64,000 bases of DNA from CAVTJL01 sp963752325 (GCA_963752325.1 CAVVXU010000005.1:372001-436000), one strand, 5' to 3'; positions 29,060 to 39,596 are shown, counted from the stretch's first letter. Notes: a model not told the origin generated them from the sequence alone. Program-made: numbers and translations.

Positions 29060-29601
29060 GTGGCAGCGATCGTGGCCGCGGTCAGCCGGAGCCCGACCCA
29101 CAGCTTCACGAAGTCGGGCGCGCTGCTCATCCGCCTCCTCGCCGGCCTGGGCGTGGAGGGCGACGCCCATCAGGGGACGACCGTGCGGCACCGATCGCGC
29201 GTCGTTCGCGACGCGACCCAGCCCAATCTGCGCCAGGTCCATCTCATCCATGCCGAGCTCTTCGACGAGCTGCGCCTCCGCGGCTTCGACATCGGCCCCG
29301 GGCAGATCGGCGAGAACGTCACGACCCGGGGCGTCGACCTCTCGGCCTGCCCGCGGGCACGCGCCTGCGCCTCGGCGCCGAGGCCGTGGTCGAGGTGACG
29401 GGGCTGCGCAATCCCTGCTCCCAGCTCGACGACTTCCGCCCGGGCCTGATGAAGGCGATGCTCGACCGCGACGAGAACGGCCACCTCGTCCGCAAGTCCG
29501 GCGTCATGGCGATCGTCATCGCCGGCGGTGACGTCCGCCCCGGCGACCCGATTATCGTCGACCTCCCGCCGCCTCCGCACCGCCCCCTCGCCCCGGTCTG
29601 A
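29060..29601 (+). CDS. MOSC domain protein, one frameshift
   Basis: MOSC (Moco sulfurase C-terminal) domain protein of about 180 residues. Visible blocks: VEGDAHQG, RQVHLIHAELFDEL, IGENVTTRGVDL and the sulfur-carrier cysteine in LRNPCSQLD. An indel near 29340 splits the last two; the frames join as LPAGTRLRLGAEAVVEVTG. Such stand-alone MOSC proteins are thought to transfer sulfur or handle molybdenum cofactor-bound substrates. It lies 35 bases after ettA, perhaps co-transcribed. Confidence 0.82.
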
Positions 29602-29695
29602 ACGCCCCATCCGGCTGACGGCATCCGGGCTCCCGAGCGGCGCTCGATCCTCCCGCCCGCGCTCGCTCAGGAAGCCACAGGGCCTGCCGCGGCCC

Positions 29696-30507
29696 TCAGA
29701 GCAGGGCGATGATGCGGCTCGGCCCGCCGTGGCCCCTTGGACGGTGGGCGCGCCGACCACGAGCGTAGCGCCCAAGGGTGGCAGCGAGGACAGGTTGGCC
29801 AAGCCCTCGGCCGCCCAGCGGCCGGCCGGCAGCCAGGCGCGGTGGGTGGCGTAGGTCGTCGACGGCCCGTGGTCGATCGAGAGGGTGTCCACGGCCAGCC
29901 GCACGACGCTGCGCGCCTCCAGCAGCATGCGCGCCGCCTCGACGTGAAAGCCCGGAAAGTGCATCAGGCCGCGCTCGTCGGCGTTGCGGAACCGGGCATC
30001 CCTCGCGAAGCGGTCCCAGCCGCCGTTCATCGCCACGCAGCCGCCTTCCGGCAGCGGGCCGTGCGCCGCCTCCCAGGCCCCGATGTGCTCAGGCGTGACC
30101 TCGGCGTCCGGGTCCTCCAGGACCTTGTGCCGGATGTGGACGACCGCGAGCGGCACGACCAGGCTCTCGACCGGGATCGCCTCGACCGTGCCACCCTCGG
30201 CTGAGAAATGGATCGGCGCGTCGATGTGCGTGCCGACATGCTCCTCGACCAGCCAGCGCTTGATGTTGACCCCGTCGCGTCCGAACGTGCGCAGGACCTC
30301 GAGGCCCAGCGCCGGCTCGCCCGAATAGGTCGGAAAGTCGGGCGGAAGGACGTGGGTGAGGTCGACCACGCGCGAGAAGCCGGGCCGCGGCGCTGCAAGC
30401 GCTCTGCCCGGAGCCGGATCGGCCCCGCCTCCATCGCCCGCACCCGCCGGAAGGTCGTGCTGGCTCCGCCACTCGGCCATGCGCTCGAGGCAGCCGCGCG
30501 TGCACAT
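29696..30507 (-). CDS. Cyclase-family metal-dependent hydrolase, frameshift near the end
   Basis: Putative metal-dependent amide/ester hydrolase of the cyclase family (kynurenine formamidase relatives), about 270 residues. The metal motif HVGTHIDAPIHF is intact, preceded by VVDLTHVLPPDFPTYSG. The start at 30507 follows GGAGG and gives MCTRGCLERM, the Cys-x3-Cys opening that precedes a signal peptide in several relatives. Here the following 25 residues do not look like a clean signal, possibly because of an indel. Near 29735 another indel is needed to reach the family-like end GGPSRIIALL at 29696. Confidence 0.8.
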
Positions 30508-30758
30508 GTCCCGTCCTCCCTGATTCCTGGCTCGGCATCGGGATGCTACGCCCGCGCCGCCCAGGCGGCCAGCGTCAGGAGGGGCGCGACCACGAGCCCA
30601 TCCGACCCGAGCCGGGACGGCATTGCCGCGCTCCCCGAGGCACACAGTTTATCTGCTGACCGGCGATCGGCGCCCGCTCGCGCCCCACGGCACAGCCGAG
30701 CCGTCGGCAGAGCAGCCCACCACCCGGGGGCTGACGGCAATTGTGGGATTTTGGGCTC

Positions 30759-31311
30759 ATGCGGATGCGTCTGGATGCACATTGCTCGCCTGCCGGCTAC
30801 TTTCTCGACTTCGCCGTCTATCCCCTGGCGATAGCAGCCACCTGGAGTGTCCTCGTGTGGGACGACGCGGCGCGCCGCCTCGCCCTGCTGGCGCTGCTGG
30901 CGATTGCTCGGCCTGGCGCTCTGGACGCTGCTCGAATATCTCCTGCATCGCCTTGTCCTCCACGAGGTGCCCGTCATCAGGGACCTCCACGAGACGCATC
31001 ACAACGAGCCGCGCGGGCTGGTGGGCGCGCCCACCATGCTCAGCTTCGCCCTGATGCTGGGCCTCGTCTTCGTGCCGACCTGGACCTTGCTGAGCGCCGG
31101 TGCTGCGGCCGGGCTCACAACCGGCGTCATGCTGGGCTACCTCGGCTACGTCACCGTCCATCACTGGATGCATCACTGGAGCACCCGTCATCTGCCGCCG
31201 CTGCGCCGCCTGAAGCGCCACCACGCGCTGCATCATCACCGCAGCAAGTCCTGCAATTTCGGCGTCACGACGCGCTTTTGGGACCGCGTCTTCGGCACGC
31301 TCGAGGCCTGA
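30759..31311 (+). CDS. Sterol desaturase/fatty acid hydroxylase-family membrane protein, one frameshift
   Basis: Di-iron membrane hydroxylase of about 184 residues. The histidine boxes are HRLVLHEVPVIRDLHETHH, HHWMHHW and HHALHHH, arranged as in the fatty acid hydroxylase superfamily, with hydrophobic segments between. An indel near 30905 shifts the frame in the first membrane region (LLALLA then LLGLALWTLLEYLLH). It would hydroxylate or desaturate a lipid or carotenoid in the inner membrane; the substrate is open. It is short for the superfamily but normal for the bacterial beta-carotene-hydroxylase-like branch. Confidence 0.8.
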
Positions 31312-31497
31312 GGGCACGGTCCGGGCACCCAAGCAGACAGACACCCCGCCACAAAGACCGTCAAAAGCAACCCGACGGACAATTTCCCGAACCCGCCAGC
31401 AACCATCAGGACAAGGCTTGTTGCCAAAGCAAATCTCGCGTTGGTGAGCCGATTAGTGTAAGATCACAGCGGGTGGGACACTTATATCGAGAACAAG

Positions 31498-32016
31498 ATG
31501 AGGACGCAGAGAAGCCTCACGGTGTCCGTGCTTGTCGCGGCCACCTTGCTCGCAGCGTGCAAGTCGAACGAGCAGACGGGCGGTGCCATCGGGGGCGCAT
31601 CGGCGCGCTCGCCTGCGGGGTCGCCGGCAAGCCATCTTCCATGACACGCTGGGCGCGCTGCTGCCCGCCGCCGCCTGTGGGGCTGCCGGCTACTTCATCG
31701 GCAGCGCGCTCGGCAAGCAGCTCGACGAGAAGGATCGCCATCGCGCGGCTGGCGCCACGCAACAGGCGCTGGCCCAGCCGGTCTCGACGAAGAAGAAGCA
31801 GACCGCCACGCGTCCGCCGGCAAAGCCCGTGGCCTGGAGCTCGGATCACGGCACCGGGGCGCACGGCACGGCGACGGTGACCGCAGTCCAGCCCGAGCCC
31901 AATGGCGGCGAGTGCCGCACGGTCCGCGAGATCGCCTACATCAAGGGCAAGGAGGTGGCGCAGAGCACGCGGCTACTGCCGCGGCGGCCGACGGCGGCTG
32001 GGTCGCCCAGACGTGA
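31498..32016 (+). CDS. 17 kDa surface-antigen-type glycine-zipper lipoprotein, frameshifted
   Basis: Outer-membrane lipoprotein of about 170 residues. The signal peptide ends in a lipobox (LLAAC, Cys about residue 21). A glycine-zipper segment follows (GGAIGG..., then AAACGAAGYFIGSALGKQLD), then a DEKDR linker and a C-terminal domain with ECRTVREIAYIKGKEVAQSTR and GGWVAQ. Two missing bases near 31597-31630 and extra bases near 31970 break the frame. The layout is that of the rickettsial 17 kDa antigen family, which is thought to stabilise the envelope. It precedes the ClpP-like gene by a few bases. Confidence 0.78.
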
Positions 32017-32022
32017 GGTGCG

Positions 32023-32772
32023 CTGGCGCTCCTGCTGCTGGCCCTTCTGCTGCCCCATCAGGCACTGGCGGCCGGCCAGGGCTGGATGGCCAAGGACGAG
32101 AACGCCCCGCCGCTCTTCGTGCCGCCGCCGTCGGGCGACAAGGACCTCAACCTGCCCCAGCTCCACTTCACCAGGGTCCCCGCCGGCCGCCGTACGGTCC
32201 TCTTCGCCTGGGGCGGCATCGCGTCGGGCGATTCCGAGCGCTTCCGGGAAGCGATCGACGCCGCCAAGCCGGTCGAGGAGATCTGGCTCTTCTCGGGCGG
32301 CGGCATGCTGGAGGAAGGGCTCGAGATCGGCCGCATCATCCACCGCTATGGCCTCACCACCCGCGTCAAGCGCGGCATGGCCTGCATCAGCGCCTGCAAC
32401 TTCATCTTCATGGGCGGTGCCGTCCGCTACATCGAGCCGGGGGCCGTGTTCGGCGTGCACATGTTCGCCAACAACGCGTCCGAGCAGATTCTGGAGGACA
32501 TGGACGACGTGGACCGGCAGGTCGAGGCCTACAACAAGAAGCATCCCGAGAGGCCTGCGGATCCCGACAAGAGCAGGCTCGCCAAGCTCGAGGAGGACAT
32601 CAAGAGCGTCCAGCAGGACGTGGCGCGCACCGCCGCCGAGATCGCGCGCTTCCTCACCGAGATGCAGCTCTCGCTCCGCTTCCTTACCGAGTTCGCGAAC
32701 ATCCCGAACGAGAACTGGCGCCCGCTCACCCGCGACGAGCTGCGCGACTTCAACATCGTCAACACGGACTGA
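32023..32772 (+). CDS. Secreted ClpP/crotonase-fold protein (COG3904-like)
   Basis: Exported protein of about 249 residues with a signal sequence (LALLLLALLLPHQALA). The core resembles periplasmic ClpP-like proteases: SGGGMLEEGLEIGRII, then a nucleophile candidate Ser123 in CISACNFIFMGG and His146 in FGVHMF. The C-terminal 80 residues are charged and helical with heptad-like pattern (KLEEDIKSVQQDVARTAAEI), probably a coiled coil. No ATG exists in frame before the signal; CTG 32023 directly after the lipoprotein stop is the earliest codon, so a small sequence error at the start is likely. Probable role: envelope proteolysis, perhaps of its lipoprotein neighbour. Confidence 0.72.
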   Translation: MALLLLALLLPHQALAAGQGWMAKDENAPPLFVPPPSGDKDLNLPQLHFTRVPAGRRTVLFAWGGIASGDSERFREAIDAAKPVEEIWLFSGGGMLEEGLEIGRIIHRYGLTTRVKRGMACISACNFIFMGGAVRYIEPGAVFGVHMFANNASEQILEDMDDVDRQVEAYNKKHPERPADPDKSRLAKLEEDIKSVQQDVARTAAEIARFLTEMQLSLRFLTEFANIPNENWRPLTRDELRDFNIVNTD

Positions 32773-32794
32773 GCTGACGCCGCGGGCGCACCTA

Positions 32795-32965
32795 GCGCGG
32801 CTCCGCCCTGGTCGGCTCCTCGACGATGCGGCCGCGGTTCATGACCGCCAGCCGCTCGCCCAGCGGGCGACGACCGCGAGGCTGCGGCTCACCAGGATGG
32901 TAGGTAATGCCCGCTCCACCCGCGCCCGCCGCACGAGATTGCTCCGGGGCCGCAGGTTCGGCACG
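32795..32965 (-). pseudogene. Decayed partial copy of a dipeptide-ABC ATPase gene
   Basis: The stretch matches 33425-33600 (3' part of the ATPase gene 460 bases away) along its whole length, including CTCCTCGACGATGCGGCC and the GGCTCACCAGGATG segment, but has several indels and substitutions. It corresponds to the region from the H-loop to the C-terminus and has no open frame. It is too diverged for a recent copy and too short for a gene. Confidence 0.75.
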
Positions 32966-33026
32966 CTGGAGATCCGAGCCCGAGGCTCGACGGACCGCTC
33001 CGCGAAGGGGCGGGAGCCCGGGAGGC

Positions 33027-33248
33027 TCAGCCGCTGACGAGCGTGCTGATCAGGCGCAGCAGCTCCTGATGCTCGGGGCCTCGCCCGGTCGTGGCGAGGA
33101 ACGGGCCGATCTCGATCTCGTCCACGCGCCCGCCCGAAGGCAGGTTCGCCTCGTGCTGGACGAAGACGCGCCCGGTCTCGGTGTCGCGGGCGAGCCGCCA
33201 GCTATCGCCGTTGGAGCTCTGGTAGAGCGTTCTGGCCTCGATCGTCAT
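33027..33248 (-). CDS. Small conserved hypothetical protein
   Basis: A 73-residue cytoplasmic protein. The sequence TLYQSSNGDSWRLARDTETG followed by VFVQHEANLPSGGRV and IGPFLATTGRGPEHQELLRLI is familiar from many rhizobial and related genomes as an uncharacterised small protein. No membrane segment, no cysteine, acidic centre. It stands between the ABC pseudogene fragment and the transporter operon and is transcribed on its own. Function unknown. Confidence 0.75.
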   Translation of the reverse strand: MTIEARTLYQSSNGDSWRLARDTETGRVFVQHEANLPSGGRVDEIEIGPFLATTGRGPEHQELLRLISTLVSG

Positions 33249-33337
33249 GGGGTTGCGCCTTTTTCCATGCGTTGCGCGAGCATACGAGGAGTTCGCGGTC
33301 GGCATCAGCGGCGGCGGAAGGTCGGCGGCACCGTTGC

Positions 33338-34155
33338 TCAGCCGAAGCTCTCGAAGCTCTCCGCGACCGTGCGATCGTAGCCTTGCGTCGCACGCAGCAG
33401 CTGGCGCGTGTAGGGCTCGCGCGGGCGCGCCTCGCGCAGCTCCGCCTTCGTCAGCTCCTCGACGATGCGGCCACGGTTCATGACGGCCAGCCGCTCGCAC
33501 ATGTAGGCGACGACGGCGAGGTTGTGGCTCACCAGGATGTAGGTGAGGCCGCGCTCCTCCCTCAGGCGCCGCAGGAGATTGAGAATCTCCGCCTGGACGG
33601 AGACGTCGAGCGCCGAGGTGGGCTCGTCCAGGAGGAGGATGCGCGGCTCGAGGATCAGCGCCCGGGCGATCGCCACGCGCTGGCGCTGCCCGCCCGAGAG
33701 CTGGTGCGGGTAGCGGTAGCGGAAGGCAGGCCCCAGCCCGACCTCCAGCAGCAGCCGCTCGACCCGCCGGTCGGCGTCGCCCAGCTTGTGGATCGCCACG
33801 GGCTCGCTCAGGATGCGATCGACCGTGTGGCGGGGATGGAGCGACCCGTACGGGTCCTGAAAGACCATCTGGCAGAGCTTGTGGAAGGCCCTGGAGCGAT
33901 GCGGCGGCTGCGCCTCGCCGGCGATGCGGATGCTTCCCGACCAGGTGTGGTTGAGCCCCGAGAGGGCGCGCAGCACGGTCGACTTGCCCGAGCCCGAACT
34001 CGCCCACGAGCCCGAACGCCTCGCCCTCGGCCACCGCTGAACGCGATGCCGCCCACCGCCCGCACGGTGTCCGGGCCGTCGCCGAACGCGATGACGAGGT
34101 CCTCGACCGCGATCATGGGAGCATCGGCCACCCGCTCAGCTCCCGAAGCCGGCAT
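33338..34155 (-). CDS. Dipeptide/oligopeptide ABC transporter ATPase (DppF/OppF-like), frameshifted
   Basis: Second ATPase of a peptide/nickel-type ABC importer, about 272 residues. Walker A appears as GESGSGKST once an extra T near 33993 is removed; downstream are the Q-loop MVFQDPYGSL, signature LSGGQRQRVAIARAL, Walker B ILLLDEPTSALD and H-loop LVSHNLAV. A further indel near 34035 joins the N-terminal MIAVEDLVIAFGDG. The start at 34155 overlaps the end of the other ATPase gene by 20 bases. It energises uptake together with the DppD-like subunit. Confidence 0.85.
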
Positions 34156-34995
34156 GCTGCCAGGCGGGATCGCGCTCGAGGACCGGCAGCTCGTCCCGAT
34201 CGTCGTCGATCCGCGGCATCGAGCTCAGGAGCCCGCGCGTGTAGGGGTGCGTGGCGGCGTGAAGCTCGGCCGCCCGGCAGGTCTCGACGACGCGGCCGGC
34301 ATACATGATGAGCGATCCGGTCGCAGAAGGACGCCACGAGATCGAGGTCGTGGCTGATGAAGATCAGGCCCATGCCGCGCTCGCTCACGAGATCGTCCAG
34401 GATCGCCAGGACCTGCATCTGCACGGTGACGTCGAGGGCCGAGGTGGGCTCGTCGGCGATCAGGAGCGCCGGCTCTGGGATGAGCATCATGGCGATCATG
34501 ACGCGCTGGCCCATGCCGCCCGAGACCTCGTGCGGATAGAGGCCGAAGACGCGCTCCGGGTCGCGGATGCGCACGGCCTCCAGCATGGCCATCGCCTTGC
34601 GCCTGGCCTCGCGGGCACCGACCCGGCCGTGCGCCCGATAGGCCTCGGTGATCTGCCGGCCCACGGTCATCACCGGGTTGAGGGAGAATTTGGGGTCCTG
34701 CATCACCATGGCGATGCGCCGTCCGCGGATACCGCGCATGCGCCGGTTGCTGGCGCCCAGCAGATCCTCGCCCTCCAGCGCCAGGCTGCGCGCGCGCACC
34801 ATGCCGGGCGGCGGCACGAGGCGAAGGATGGCGCGGCCCGTCATCGACTTGCCCGAGCCCGAATTCGCCGACGATGCCCAGCTTCTCGCGCCCCACGGTG
34901 AGGTCGATGCCGCGCACCGCGCTGACGAGGCCGGTGCGCGTCGCGAAGTCGACGTGAAGATCCTCGATCTCGAGAAGTGGCTCGGCGGATGTCAT
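34136..34995 (-). CDS. Dipeptide/oligopeptide ABC transporter ATPase (DppD/OppD-like), frameshifted
   Basis: First ATPase of the importer, about 286 residues, starting at ATG 34995 (LLEIEDLHVDFATRTG). Walker A becomes GESGSGKSMTGRAIL after removing one T near 34860. Then come MVMQDPKFSLNPVMTVG, signature EVSGGMGQRVMIAMML, DEPTSALDVTVQ and ISHDLDLV. An indel near 34320 is required to reach the family C-terminus AGRVVETCRA and HPYTRGLLSSMP, which contributes to nucleotide-domain contacts in this family. It overlaps the permease gene by 4 bases. Confidence 0.86.
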
Positions 34996-35910
34996 GAGCT
35001 CTTGGGGTCCAGCACGTCGCGGAGCCCGTCGCCCAGGAGGTTGAAGCCCAGGCTCACCAGCAGGATGGCGATGCCGGGAATGGTCGCGACCCACCATTGG
35101 GCGAGGAGAAACTGCCGCCCGGTCGAGATCATGGCCCCCCATTCGGGCATCGGCGGCTGGGCGCCCAGGCCGAGAAAGCCCAGGCCCGCCGCGGTCAGGA
35201 TGATGCCCGCCATGTCGAGGGTGACGCGCACGATGAGCGAGGAGAGGCAAAGCGGCATGATGTGGCCGACGATGATCCGCGCCGTCGAGGCGCCCTGCAG
35301 GCGGATGGCGGCGATGAAGTCGCTCTGGCGCACGGTCAGCGTCTCGGCCCGCGCGATCCGGGCATAGGGCGGCCAGGAGGTGATGGCGATGGCGATGATC
35401 GCGTTCTCGATGCCCGGGCCCAGCGCCGCGACGAAGGCCAGCGCCAGGATCAGCTTCGGGAAGGCCAGCACCACGTCGGTGAGGCGCATCAGGACGGTGT
35501 CGACCCAGCCACCCACATAGCCGGCGATCGTGCCGATCAGGAGGCCGATGGGTGCCGCCGTCACCGCGACCAGGCCAACGATCAGAAGCGTGATGCGGGC
35601 GCCGTAGAGGATGCGGGAATAGATGTCGCGGCCGAACTCGTCGGTGCCCAGCCAATGGGCGAGGCTCGGCGGCTGCAGGCGCTCCTGCAGGCTCTGGACG
35701 TAGGGGCTGTGCGTCGCCAGCAGCGGTGCAAGGCCGCCACCAGCACCAGCAGCAGCGACGATGCCGAGGCCGATCATCGCCAGGGGGTTGGCGCGAAAGG
35801 TCAGCCAGCCGCGATAGAGCTGGCCGAGCTTGGCCTCGGAGCGGGAGCGGGGCGTGTCGCTCGAGCAGCGCCCGGCGCCAGCCTCCGCGGTCGGCGGGGA
35901 AGGCCGTCAT
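34992..35910 (-). CDS. Dipeptide-type ABC transporter permease (DppC-like), frameshifted N-terminus
   Basis: Inner-membrane permease of about 306 residues. The clean part begins at IGLGIVAAAGAG and contains the LGTDEFGRDIYSRILYGAR motif universal in DppC/OppC, followed by five helices and the EAA loop with AAIRLQGASTARIIVGHIMP. An N-terminal cytoplasmic extension with GQLYRGWLTFRANPLA is reached through one or two indels between 35780 and 35860. Start ATG 35910 overlaps the DppB stop by 4 bases. Confidence 0.86.
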
Positions 35911-36976
35911 CGCGCCCTCGGGTCGAGCACGCGGTAGAGAAGATCGGCCAGCAGGTTGAGCCCGATGAAGACCGAGCCCACGACGATGGTGCCGCCCAGC
36001 ACGGCGTTCATGTCGGCCGCCAGCAGCGACTGGGTGATGTAGCGCCCGATGCCCGGCCAGGCGAAGACGATCTCGGTCAGCACCGAGCCCTCGAGCAGGC
36101 CCGCATAGGAGAGCACGATCACCGTGACGAGCTGGACCTGGATGTTGCCGAAGGCGTGGCGCCAGATCACGCGGCGCTCGGGGATGCCCTTCACCCGTGC
36201 GGTCGTGACATATTCCTGCTGCAGCTGCTCGATCATGAAGCTCCGCGTCATGCGGCTGATGTAGGCGAGCGAGTAGTAGCCGAGGAGGCTCGCCGGCAGG
36301 ACGAGGTGGCTGATCGCGTTCCAGAAGACGTCCCAGTCGCCGGCGAGCAGCGCGTCGACGGTGATGAGGCCCGGTGACCCGCGGGACGAGGTCCTCGTAG
36401 AAGACGTCGAGCCTGCCCGGCCCCGCCACCCAGCCGAGGACGCCGTAGAAGAGAAGCAGGCCCATCAGGCCCAGCCAGAAGATCGGCACCGAGTAGCCGA
36501 TCGAGGCCCAGCACGCGGATCACCTGGTCGGGCCAGCGGCCGCGCCAGACCGCGGCGGCGACGCCCGCCGGGCACGCCGATCGACGATGCCGATGATCGT
36601 CGCCACCGTCGCCAGCTCGAGCGTGGCCGGGAAGAAGGCGGCGATGTCGGTGAGCACCGGCCGGGAGGTCATCACCGACTGGCCGAGGTCGCCGTGCAGC
36701 ACGGCCACCACATAGCGGTAGAACTGGATGTAGAGCGGCTGGTCGAGGCCGAGGGAGTGCCGGACCGCCTCGTAGGTGGCCTGCTCGCCCGGTCGCCGAC
36801 CAGCGACAGCACGGGTCGATCGGGATGACCCGGCCGATCAGGAAGGTGACGAACAAAAGCCCCAGGAAGGTGAGAGCCACCGAGCCCAGCATCCTCGCCG
36901 TGCCGGCCAGCGCCCGGCCCGGGAGCGAGCGCTGGAACGCTCCCGACAGGCGCCTCGCGGCGAGGATCGTCGCCAC
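35907..36976 (-). CDS. Dipeptide-type ABC transporter permease (DppB-like), several frameshifts
   Basis: Inner-membrane permease of about 356 residues. The start is GTG 36976, giving MLGSVALTFLGLLFVTFLIG and RVIPIDP. The middle has DLGQSVMTSRPVLTDIAAFFPATLELA and MPIFWLGLMGLLLFYGVLGW in different frames, then the EAA loop with TTARVKGIPERRVIWRHAFG and the C-terminal GSVLTEIVFAWPGIGRYI. At least four indels between 36780 and 36250 are needed. All blocks are in DppB order, so one gene is intended. Confidence 0.82.
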
Positions 36977-36983
36977 CCTTTGG

Positions 36984-38578
36984 CTACTTCGTCACCGTCC
37001 AGTAGGCGACGTCGGTGACCGGACCGCCCGTGTAGAAGCCCTCGACCTCCTTGCGCATCGCCGACTGCACGATCTGCTCGAACATGATGACGAAGGGCCT
37101 GCGATCGAGCATCGCCTGCTGCAGGTCCTCGTACATCTTGACGCGCTTGTCCTTGTCGCGCTCGAGGGTCGCGGCCACGGTCTCCTTGGTCAGCTCGGGG
37201 ATGTCCCAGGCGTTGCGCCAGGCGAGCTGGCCGGTGAGCTTGGCCTCGTCCCGATTGTCGGGATTGCTCGTGAAGGTGCTGGCGTTGGTGTTCGGGTCCG
37301 GATAGTCCGGGCCCCAGGCGCCCACATAGATGTCGTGATTGCGCGCCCGGTATTTTGTCAATGTCTGCTTGCCGTCGCCGGGCAGCACCTCGAGCTTGAT
37401 GCCGCCTTGCGCGAAGGTGCCCTGGATCGCCGTCGCGATGTCGATGTCGGGCGGCACGTTGCGGGCGTCCATCGTGATGCTGAAGCCGTCCGGATAGCCG
37501 GCCTCGGTCAGGAGCTGCTTCGCCTTGGCGACGTCGAGCTTGTAGGGGTTCTTGTCGAGCACGCCCAGGAAGGTCTTGGGCTCGAAGGTCTGGTGGACGA
37601 CGAACTGGCCCTTGAGGATGGAGCTTACCATCCCGTCATAGTCGACCAGCCACTTCATCGCCTCCATGACCTTGGGGTTGCTCAGGATCTTGTTCTTTTG
37701 GTTGAGGCTGAAATAGTAGATGCGGCCCTTGAGATCCGCCTCGACCTTGAGCTCCGGGTTCTTCTCGACCGCGTCGATGTTCGAGGGCAGGAGCTTGCGC
37801 GCGATGTCGATGTCGCCCTTCTCGAGCAGGAGCTGCTGCGGTCGCGGCCTCGGGGATGTGGCGGACGACGACGCGCTTGAGCTTGGCGGGCTCGATGCCG
37901 GAGCCGGGCACGGCCTCGAGCACGATAGGACTCGTTGGGCTTCCAGCTGACGAGGCGGTAGGGGCCGCTGCCGGCGTCGTTGGTCTTGACCCAGGCGTGG
38001 CCGAAATCGCCGTTCTCCTCGTGCGCCATCGCCAGCTTCTCGTCGACCACCGAGGCGATCGCCGCCGTCAGGCAGTTGAGGATGAAGGACGGCGCGTAGG
38101 GCTGGTCGACCTTCATGGTCAGCGTGTAGTCGCCGGTCTTCTGGATCATCTGATCGGCATTGTCGGCGCTGGGGCCGAACTGCGACAGGATGAAGGAGGG
38201 CGTCAGGTTGAGCTTGACCGCCCTGACCAGCGAGAAGACCACGTCCGAGGCGGTGACGGGATTGCCCGAGTGGAACTTCAGGCCCTTCCTGACCTCGAAG
38301 GTGTAGGTCTTGCCGTCGTCGGCGATCTCGTACTTCTCGATCACGCCGGGCTTGAAGCCCGAATCGACATGGGCGGGATCGAACTCGAAGAGCTGCTGGT
38401 AGGTGTTGTTCAGGAGGTCCTGGCCGGAGAACTCGAACAATTCGGCCGGGTCCATGCTGATGAGGTCGTCGATGGCGTCGGCGATCACGAGAACGTCCTT
38501 GGGCGTCGCCGCGTACGCCGGCAGCGCGGATGCGCCCACCAACGCCGCCGTCGTGAGCAGTACCTCGCGTCGCTTCAT
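36984..38578 (-). CDS. Family 5 solute-binding protein of the peptide-type ABC transporter, frameshifted
   Basis: Periplasmic binding protein of about 530 residues and first gene of the dpp-like operon. Signal peptide MKRREVLLTTAALVGASALPAYA, Tat- or Sec-type. Then DDLISMDPAELFEFSGQ, the family 5 motif GLKFHSGNPVTASDVVFSL and DAGSGPYRLVSWKPNES. Indels near 37926 and 37845 lead into KGDIDIARKLLPSN and the rest, which is clean to the end (FEQIVQSAMRKEV). The ligand could be a peptide, nickel complex or other small molecule; sequence alone does not say. Confidence 0.87.
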
Positions 38579-38836
38579 CGTCGTCCTCCTCGCTTCTTGG
38601 CTGATCCACGCTACAGGCGGGCACGCGCCGCGACCTGCCAGGCCTCCCCTGAGCCATGCACGAGACGTGCCGAGCCTCGACGGCCGCCCCGTGATCCCGA
38701 GGCACGAAGCTGCCGCCCACAGGGCCGTCGGTCAATGCGAACCTGCGGGCGCCGGCCCCGGCGGCCGATCGCCATCCCGGGCCTGCGGCGCCCGTGCTAT
38801 GCGGCCGCCTGAACGGGATCCGAGTAGGAGGCCAGG

Positions 38837-39336
38837 ATGATGACCGACCCCATCGCTGCCGGGACGCGCCGCAGCGAGCCTTCCGACTGCTCGTCCGCCC
38901 GGCCCGCGCGGCGGACCTTGCCGCCATCGTCGACCTGCTGGCCGACGATCCCCTGGGCGCCGCCCGCGAGCGCCCGGGCCTCCCCTTGGCCCCCGCCTAC
39001 GAGGAGGCCTTCGCCGACATCGAGCGGCAGGGCAGCCTCGTCCTGGTGGCCGAGCTCGACGGCCGCATCGTCGGCTGCCTGCAGCTCACCCTCATACCCG
39101 GCCTCAGCCACCAGGGTGCGCTCCGCGCCCAGATCGAGGCGGTGCGCGTGGCGAGCGACCTGCGCGGCCGGCGCATCGGCGAGCGCCTCGTCCGCGAGGC
39201 GATCGAGCGCGCCCGCGCCGCCGGCAGCCACCTCGTGCAGCTCACCACCCACACCTCCCGCCGCGACGCCCACCGCTTCTACGAGCGCCTGGGCTTCGTC
39301 CCGAGCCACGTCGGCATGAAGCTGCCGCTGGGGTGA
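38837..39336 (+). CDS. GNAT N-acetyltransferase, one frameshift
   Basis: Acetyl-CoA-dependent acetyltransferase of about 166 residues. AGGAGG precedes ATG 38837. An indel near 38880 shifts into FRLLVRPARAADLAAIVDLL. The core has VAELDGRIVGCLQL, the acetyl-CoA loop VRVASDLRGRRIGERLV (Arg-x-x-Gly-x-Gly variant) and the C-terminal AHRFYERLGFVPSHVGM. Acceptor unknown. It stands alone, divergent from the binding-protein gene. Confidence 0.83.
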
Positions 39337-39394
39337 GGGGGGACGCCGACGCCTCTATGGCGACCGGGATGCGACCAGCAGGCAACCGACGCTC

Positions 39395-39596
39395 TCAGCG
39401 CGGCAGACTATCCTCGTCGTACATCTCCGGATCGCCGAAGCTCCGCTGTCGGCGGATGGGCGTCGAACGCCGCGAATAGCCGACGCAGCTCGCGATCGCG
39501 CCGCTCGCGATCGTCGGCGATGTAGAAGAACACGACACACGCTTCCGTACCAAGCTGCAGTCGAGCATCCTTAACTCGATGCCCGATCCTCAACAC
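39395..39596 (-). CDS. Small hypothetical protein, probably frameshifted
   Basis: From ATG 39596 the sequence reads VKDARLQLGTEACVVFFYIA, a charged DDRERRDRELRRLFAAFDAH segment and then, in the neighbouring frame after an indel near 39450, QRSFGDPEMYDEDSLPR and a stop at 39395. Without the shift it ends earlier on the sense of TAELRRSG. I do not recognise a family. The acidic tail and good spacing to the isomerase gene end make it a plausible real gene, but support is weak. Confidence 0.35.
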
